In this document: in pieces, positions 5,569-9,624 of the stretch | Numbering within the stretch: the first letter of the stretch is position 1 | Layout of the letters: every line of letters begins with the position of its first letter | Origin: an uncultured Kouleothrix sp. | GTDB lineage: Bacteria > Chloroflexota > Chloroflexia > Chloroflexales > Roseiflexaceae | NCBI GenBank assembly: GCA_937858455.1 | Contig: CALLYN010000715.1 | Location: 1 to 9,624 of the forward strand | Direction: 5' to 3' | DNA length: 9,624 nt | The notes under the pieces: generated by a model | Databases searched by the model: none | What the model was told of the DNA's origin: nothing | What the model saw: the letters and a program-made list of their open reading frames with translations, nothing else | Translations under genes and position numbers: made by a program

Positions 5569-5600
5569 GACGTCTACGGGGTGTTAGAGCCATGTTAGAG
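5560..5600 (+). promoter_or_regulatory. Phased TGTTAGA direct repeats: candidate OmpR/PhoB-type operator
   Basis: TGTTAGA occurs at 5560-5566, 5582-5588 and 5593-5599. The intervals are 22 and 11 bases, an exact multiple of one 11-base step; the two downstream copies share an eighth base. The slot at 5571-5577 that would complete the ladder is degenerate (CGTCTAC). PhoB-family regulators bind as head-to-tail dimers to 7-base direct repeats with 4-base gaps, which is this geometry. The array covers the -10 box, the leader and codons 1-3 of the kinase gene, suggesting autorepression by the regulator encoded downstream. Confidence 0.45.
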
Positions 5601-7256
5601 ACTACCGACCAGCGTTTGCGCCAGCGCGAGTTCCTGCTGCGGGTCAGCCGGGCGATCACCGCCCAGCTCGACCTGACCAGCGTGCTTGACCTGGTGATCG
5701 ATGTGGCCGTCGACCTGCTGGCCGGCACGGCCGGCCTGATCGCGCTGCCCGACGACACCGGCACGCTGCGCGTGCACTCGGCGCAGGGGCTGCCGCGCGA
5801 GAGCTGGCCGGCGTTCAGCGCCCTGCTGGCCACGCCGCTCGACGACCGGCGCGCGCTGGGGGTGCGCCTGCAGGAGCTGGCCGCCAACACCCGGCTGCCG
5901 CTGCGCCAGATGATCGCGCTGCCGCTGATCTTTCGCCAGGCGCGCGTCGGCGTGCTGTATGCCTTTCGCGCCGCGCTGAACGTGGCCTTCACCCCCGAAG
6001 AGCAAGACCTGCTGAAGGACTTCGCCGACCAGGCGGCGATCGCCGTGAGCAACGCGCGGCTCTACCAGAGCGTGCTGCACGATAAACAGCAGCTCGACGC
6101 GCTGATCGAGCAGAGCGCCGACGGCGTGATGATCCTCGACGCGCGCTGGCGCATCACCACCTTCAACCGCACCATGGAGCTGCTCACCGGCTGGCCGCGC
6201 GACGAGGCGATCGGCCGGCCCTGCGCCGAGGTGCTGGCGATCACCAGCGACCAGGGCGTGAATATCTGCCTGGTCGACTGCCCGCTGCAGCGCCGCCCGC
6301 CGATCGAGAACCCGATCGTCGCCGGCTGGATCTCTAGCCGCGATGGCCGGCGGCTGTATGTGCAGAGCCGCTACGCCGCGCAGCGCGGGCCGCAGGGCGA
6401 GTTCCTCGGCGCGATCGCCAATGTGCGCGACATCACCGACCAGAAGCTCGAAGAAGAGATGCAGAACACTTTTATCTCGGTGATCTCGCACGAGCTGAAA
6501 ACGCCGGTGAGCATTATCAAGGGCTACGCCGAAACGCTCGCGCGCGAGGATGCCAGCTGGGAGGCGGGCGTGGTGCGCGATGGCCTGCATGTGATCTCCG
6601 AGGAGGCCGACCGGCTGGCAAGCCAGATCCAGGGCCTGCTCGACGCCTCGCGGCTGCAGGCCGGCGCCATCCGGCTCGACCTGACCGACTGGGCGCTGCC
6701 GCCGCTCGCCGCGCAGGTGCTCCAGCGCATCGCGGCCGGCGCGGGCGATCGGTTTACCTTCGAGCTGCGCTTCCCCGACGACTTCCCGGCCGTCCACGCC
6801 GACTACGAGCGCACCCGCCAGGTGCTCGAAAACCTGGTGTCGAACGCGGTGAAGTACAGCCCCGACGGCGGCACCATCCGCGTGAGCGGCCGCGCCGGCA
6901 CCGACCACGCGGTCGTGTCGGTGGCCGACCAGGGCATCGGCATCGCCGCCGACGACCAGAGCAAGCTGTTCCGGCGGTTCTACCGCGTCGACAATCGGCT
7001 GCGCCGCGAGACGCAGGGCGCCGGGCTGGGGCTGTTTCTGTCGCGCGCGATCGTCGAGGCCCAGGGCGGCCGCATCTGGGTCGAAAGCCAGCCCGGCCGC
7101 GGCTCGCGCTTCTCGTTCACGCTCGAGCTGGCCACGCCGCAGCTGCCCGACCTCGAGCAGCGCGACGGCCAGCCGGCAGCACCGAGCGGCGAGCATCCGC
7201 ACGCCCAGGATGATCAGCGCGGCGCCGATTGGCCGCGCCGCCTTGAGGCATCGTAG
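5592..7256 (+). CDS. Soluble GAF-PAS sensor histidine kinase
   Basis: This 554-residue protein has no transmembrane segment, so it senses a cytoplasmic signal. It has a GAF domain at about residues 15-160 and a PAS domain at about 165-285 (Q174-S-A-D-G-V-M start). A HisKA dimerisation domain follows with phospho-acceptor H300 in S-H-E-L-K-T-P (about 290-356). The HATPase_c domain (about 400-512) has the N box E413-N-L-V-S-N418-A-V-K, the G1 box D446-Q-G-I-G450, the F box F459-R-R-F, and the G2 box G476-A-G-L-G-L. All kinase boxes are intact. The PAS domain carries C211, C226 and C230 (spacing C-x14-C-x3-C-P-L), a pattern seen in other cysteine-bearing PAS domains that may bind metal or sense redox. 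The last 40 residues are Pro/Gln/Asp-rich and look disordered. The ATG at 5592 has a weak Shine-Dalgarno. The response regulator gene begins 125 bases downstream and is the likely partner. Confidence 0.93.
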   Translation: MLETTDQRLRQREFLLRVSRAITAQLDLTSVLDLVIDVAVDLLAGTAGLIALPDDTGTLRVHSAQGLPRESWPAFSALLATPLDDRRALGVRLQELAANTRLPLRQMIALPLIFRQARVGVLYAFRAALNVAFTPEEQDLLKDFADQAAIAVSNARLYQSVLHDKQQLDALIEQSADGVMILDARWRITTFNRTMELLTGWPRDEAIGRPCAEVLAITSDQGVNICLVDCPLQRRPPIENPIVAGWISSRDGRRLYVQSRYAAQRGPQGEFLGAIANVRDITDQKLEEEMQNTFISVISHELKTPVSIIKGYAETLAREDASWEAGVVRDGLHVISEEADRLASQIQGLLDASRLQAGAIRLDLTDWALPPLAAQVLQRIAAGAGDRFTFELRFPDDFPAVHADYERTRQVLENLVSNAVKYSPDGGTIRVSGRAGTDHAVVSVADQGIGIAADDQSKLFRRFYRVDNRLRRETQGAGLGLFLSRAIVEAQGGRIWVESQPGRGSRFSFTLELATPQLPDLEQRDGQPAAPSGEHPHAQDDQRGADWPRRLEAS

Positions 7257-7282
7257 GCAGGTCCCAACAGCGGCGGGGCCTA

Positions 7283-7358
7283 TGCAGCTGGCGTGCCCGG
7301 CCTTCGGCAGCTGCAGCTATATGGACTGTGTGCGGTCTTTTCGCGCTCCGCGCGGAAA
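7283..7358 (+). other. Two inverted repeats in the kinase-regulator gap
   Basis: The 125-base gap between kinase and regulator contains TGCAGCTG (7283-7290) and its inverse CAGCTGCA (7308-7315), 8 perfect pairs with a 17-base loop. A second hairpin, CGCGC (7342-7346) with GCGCG (7350-7354), is extended by TTT/AAA after a one-base bulge and lies 23 bases before the regulator ATG. Neither is followed by a T-run, so they do not look like terminators. The regulator start has only a weak Shine-Dalgarno, so the second hairpin could influence its translation. Confidence 0.4.
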
Positions 7359-7381
7359 CACCGTTGGAATGAGAACAAGCC

Positions 7382-8092
7382 ATGTCCGAACTCAAAGATA
7401 AGCTCATCCTGGTCGTCGACGACGAAAGCCGCATGATCAACTTCATGCGCATGAACCTCGAGCTCGAGGGCGCGCGCGTGATCAGCGCGCCAAATGGCCG
7501 CGACGCGCTCGACAAGGCGCGCGAGGAGATGCCCGACGTGGTGCTGCTCGACATTATGATGCCGGGCATGGACGGCTTCGAGACGCTGCGGCGCCTGCGG
7601 CTTTTCTCGCAGGTGCCGGTGCTGATCCTCACCGCGAAGGACGGCGAGGACGACCGGATCAAGGGGCTCGAGCTGGGCGCCGACGACTACATCGGCAAGC
7701 CGTTCAGCCACCGCGAGCTGGTCAGCCGCATCCGCGCGGTGCTGCGCCGCCACTATGCCCCGCCGCCCACGCCCCAGACGACCGTGAACGTCGACGACCG
7801 GCTGACGATTGATTTCGCGCGGCGCGAAGTGCTGGTGAACGGCGAGCGCGTCAACCTGCGCCCGACCGAGTACCGGCTCCTGTACCACCTGGTGCAGAAC
7901 GCCGGCTATGTGATGACCCACGAGATGTTGCTGTCGCGCGTGTGGGGCCCCGAGTACCACGACGAGACGCACTACCTGCGGCTGTATATCACCTACCTGC
8001 GCCAGAAGATCGAGGAGGACCCGGCCAACCCGAAGTACATCCTCACCGAGCGCGGCGTGGGCTACCGTTTTGTCGATTTCGCGAAGGGCTAG
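7382..8092 (+). CDS. OmpR/PhoB-family response regulator
   Basis: This 236-residue DNA-binding regulator has a receiver domain at residues about 6-121. The acidic pocket is D13-D14, the phospho-acceptor D57 is in [11 protein letters not shown], and the switch/catalytic residues are T84 and K106 (in G-K-P-F). After a short Pro/Thr linker, the winged-helix output domain (about 135-233) carries L-R-P-T-E-Y-R-L-L, the recognition-helix region [14 protein letters not shown], and the C-terminal hairpin R-G-V-G-Y-R-F. All key residues are intact and the length is normal. It is probably phosphorylated by the kinase encoded just upstream, and may bind the 11-base-phased repeats at the kinase start. 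The peptidase gene begins 15 bases after its stop. The precise regulator subgroup (PhoB, WalR, MtrA or other) cannot be fixed by eye. Confidence 0.95.
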   Translation: MSELKDKLILVVDDESRMINFMRMNLELEGARVISAPNGRDALDKAREEMPDVVLLDIMMPGMDGFETLRRLRLFSQVPVLILTAKDGEDDRIKGLELGADDYIGKPFSHRELVSRIRAVLRRHYAPPPTPQTTVNVDDRLTIDFARREVLVNGERVNLRPTEYRLLYHLVQNAGYVMTHEMLLSRVWGPEYHDETHYLRLYITYLRQKIEEDPANPKYILTERGVGYRFVDFAKG

Positions 8093-8107
8093 CATCGGCG
8101 CGCAGAT

Positions 8108-9624
8108 ATGTTGAGCATCATTGCTATCTGGCTGATCAACCTGAGCCGCGCGGCGCGCAACGGGTGGCGCCTTCTGCTGCGGCGGCGCGTCGAGTGGGTG
8201 CGCTTCGAGCTCGGCGGCGGCCTGCCCGAATTCGCCAGCGCGCCGAGCTGGTGGCAGCGGCGCTTCCTGGGCATGCGCGAGCCAGCCAGCCTGCACGGGC
8301 TGCGCCGCAAGTTCCAGCGCATCGCCGCCGACCCGCACGCCCGCGGCGTGGTGCTGAAGATCGACGGGCTGGCGGCCGGCTGGGCCACGCTGCAAAGCCT
8401 GCGCGACGAGATCGCGCGCCTGCGCCTGGCCGGCAAGCGCGTGGTGGCCTACCTGGTGAGCGCCGACATGGCCGGCTACCACGCCGCCACTGCCGCCGAC
8501 ACGCTTGTGGTGCCGCCGGCGGTGATGCTCAACATCCTGGGCGTGCGCGCCGAGGTGCAGTTTTTGAAAGACGCGCTGGCGAAAATCGGCGTGACGGCCG
8601 AGTACGAGGCAGTTTCGCCTTACAAATCGGCCGGCGAGCCATTTGTGCGCTCGGATATCTCCGACGAGAATCGCGCCCAGCTCGCGCGCATCGTCGACGC
8701 GCGCTTCGACGGGTTTGTGCGCGCCGTCGCCGCCGACCGCGGCCTGAGCGAAGATGCCGTGCGCCAGGCGATCGACGCCGCGCCGCTCAGCGCGCCGGCC
8801 GCCCGCGAGCGCGGCCTGATCGACGCGGTGCTGTACGAGGACGAGCTGGAAGCATTTCTGGCCCCCGAGCGCGCCGAGAACACCGATGCGAAGGCTCGGC
8901 GGCGCCCGGCGATTACCGGCTGGGGCTACGCTGCGCGCGCGCTGCAGCTGCCGATGGCACGGCGCCAGCGCAAGCTGGTGGCGGTGGTGCCGATCGAGGG
9001 CGCGATCGCGCCGGGCCGTAGCCGCAACCTGCCCATCCCCATCCCGCTGATCGGCGGGGCGCAGGCCGGCGCCGCGAGCGTGATCCAGGCGCTGCGCCAG
9101 GCCGAGCGCGCCGCGCGCGCCGCCGCAGTAGTGCTGTATGTCAACTCGCCCGGCGGCGATGTGCTGGCGTCGGATCTGATCTGGCGCGAGGTGCTGCGGC
9201 TACGGCGGCGCAAGCCGGTGGTGGTGGCCATGGGCGATGTGGCCGCGTCAGGCGGGTACTACGTGGCCGCGCCGGCCAGCGCGATTGTGGCCCAGCCGGG
9301 CACGCTCACCGGCAGCATTGGCGTGTTCTCGCTGCGCCCGATCGTGGCCGGGCTGCTTGAGCGCGCGGCGATCAACACGGTGGTGCTCAGCCGGGGCGCG
9401 CGCAGCGGGCTGCTCTCGGCCGGGCTGCCGCCCACCGACGACGAGCGCCAGGCCCAGCGCGCGGTTGTGCTGCACTACTACGCCGACTTCAAGCAGCGCG
9501 TGAGCGAAGGGCGCGGCATCGGCCTGGCGCAGCTCGAGCCGATCGCCGGCGGACGGGTGTGGCTGGGCGACGAAGCGATCGAGCGCGGGCTGGCCGACCA
9601 GCTTGGCGGGCTGCCCGAGGCCGT
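8108..9624 (+). CDS. sppA: SppA-type signal peptide peptidase, family S49 (partial, 3' end outside window)
   Basis: The window shows 505 residues of a double-domain S49 serine peptidase of the long (67K) SppA type. These enzymes degrade signal peptides and other membrane-embedded fragments using a Ser-Lys dyad split between the two halves. The lysine is K173 in S-P-Y-K-S-A-G-E-P-F (N-terminal domain), and the serine is S381 in G-D-V-A-A-S-G-G-Y-Y-V-A (C-terminal domain). Their separation of 208 is close to the 200 of E. coli SppA (K209, S409). Y344-V-N-S-P-G-G-D and G399-T-L-T-G-S-I-G-V are also conserved S49 motifs. The ATG at 8108 is the first start after an in-frame stop at 8090-8092; no good Shine-Dalgarno is seen. 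The only N-terminal hydrophobic stretch is short (about residues 2-12, then Arg-rich), so membrane attachment may be peripheral or monotopic instead of by a full helix. The gene is probably co-transcribed with the regulator. Confidence 0.93.
   Translation, partial: MLSIIAIWLINLSRAARNGWRLLLRRRVEWVRFELGGGLPEFASAPSWWQRRFLGMREPASLHGLRRKFQRIAADPHARGVVLKIDGLAAGWATLQSLRDEIARLRLAGKRVVAYLVSADMAGYHAATAADTLVVPPAVMLNILGVRAEVQFLKDALAKIGVTAEYEAVSPYKSAGEPFVRSDISDENRAQLARIVDARFDGFVRAVAADRGLSEDAVRQAIDAAPLSAPAARERGLIDAVLYEDELEAFLAPERAENTDAKARRRPAITGWGYAARALQLPMARRQRKLVAVVPIEGAIAPGRSRNLPIPIPLIGGAQAGAASVIQALRQAERAARAAAVVLYVNSPGGDVLASDLIWREVLRLRRRKPVVVAMGDVAASGGYYVAAPASAIVAQPGTLTGSIGVFSLRPIVAGLLERAAINTVVLSRGARSGLLSAGLPPTDDERQAQRAVVLHYYADFKQRVSEGRGIGLAQLEPIAGGRVWLGDEAIERGLADQLGGLPEA

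Larger units (their letters stand above)
5333..5591. other. Divergent intergenic region between hsp20 and the histidine kinase gene
   Basis: This 259-base gap is the longest non-coding stretch. From left to right it holds the hsp20 Shine-Dalgarno (5342-5347, minus), a TACGTAAAA motif on the minus strand (5361-5353), repeat copy B with its hairpins (5417-5469), and a short AT-rich patch (about 5490-5510). Next come two overlapping inverted repeats (5511-5523 and 5519-5531, mutually exclusive because they share GCACC). The kinase promoter and TGTTAGA repeats close it. A minus-strand TATACT (5550-5545) could be the hsp20 -10 box, but its -35 is poor, so the hsp20 promoter is not located with confidence. 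Confidence 0.6.

Noticed and set aside
5333..5591. CIRCE/HrcA operator upstream of hsp20
   Set aside because: No TTAGCACTC-N9-GAGTGCTAA-like inverted repeat is present on either strand.
5595..7202. Very long open frame antisense to the histidine kinase gene
   Set aside because: It mirrors the kinase gene; strong GC third-position bias keeps antisense frames open. It has no Shine-Dalgarno and an Arg/Gln/His-rich composition with no recognisable domain.
1952..8092. WalJ homologue, histidine kinase and response regulator on the same strand, suggesting a WalRKHIJ-like locus
   Set aside because: The kinase is soluble (GAF-PAS, no transmembrane segments or HAMP), unlike WalK. It lies about 2.8 kb away, beyond unrelated genes, a terminator and a minus-strand gene. 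There is no WalH or WalI.
7942..9021. Long plus-strand open frame across the regulator end and the peptidase gene
   Set aside because: It is out of frame with both the regulator and sppA and is dominated by Arg/Ala. The sppA frame carries the S49 motifs with both catalytic residues.
1..9624. CRISPR, toxin-antitoxin, phage or transposon content
   Set aside because: No regularly spaced repeats, integrase, transposase or paired small toxin/antitoxin frames were seen.

Overview
The window is a high-GC bacterial chromosome segment with strong G/C third-position bias. It is densely packed and nearly all genes read on the plus strand. There is no rRNA, tRNA, CRISPR array, insertion sequence or phage gene. 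The style of the genes suggests Chloroflexota, perhaps class Chloroflexia: the transsulfuration-type PLP enzyme, the WalJ-type hydrolase, the GAF-PAS soluble histidine kinase, and short intergenic GC-rich hairpin repeats. No marker gene is present, so this placement is an inference of moderate confidence. No non-coding stretch exceeds about 260 bases; the longest is 5333-5591.

Layout. Bases 1-504 hold the C-terminus of a membrane protein cut by the window edge. Bases 708-2764 are a two-gene operon: a Cys/Met-metabolism PLP enzyme whose stop overlaps the start of a WalJ/YycJ-type metallo-beta-lactamase-fold hydrolase (ATGA). Bases 2825-3148 encode a small three-helix membrane protein. Bases 3336-4448 encode a membrane-anchored glycoside-hydrolase-like protein behind a very good sigma70-type promoter that leaves almost no 5' leader. 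Bases 4585-4719 encode a 44-residue single-helix membrane protein, followed by a strong intrinsic terminator. An Hsp20 small heat-shock protein lies on the minus strand (4862-5332).

From 5592 to the right edge come a soluble GAF-PAS histidine kinase, an OmpR/PhoB-type response regulator, and a SppA-type signal peptide peptidase that starts 15 bases after the regulator and runs off the window. The kinase and regulator are very probably cognate. The peptidase is probably co-transcribed with the regulator, which suggests, without proving, a link between cytoplasmic sensing and membrane-protein quality control.

No wholly new multi-gene system is evident. The most interesting details are: (a) 7-bp direct repeats in 11-bp phase across the promoter and start codon of the kinase gene, a likely binding site for a PhoB-type regulator; (b) a QLELF-type sliding-clamp motif at the extreme C-terminus of the WalJ homologue; (c) a near-consensus promoter that makes the glycoside-hydrolase transcript leaderless; (d) a 22-bp exact repeat, each copy nucleating a hairpin, on both sides of hsp20; (e) an undescribed 44-residue membrane protein; and (f) a three-cysteine cluster in the kinase PAS domain.
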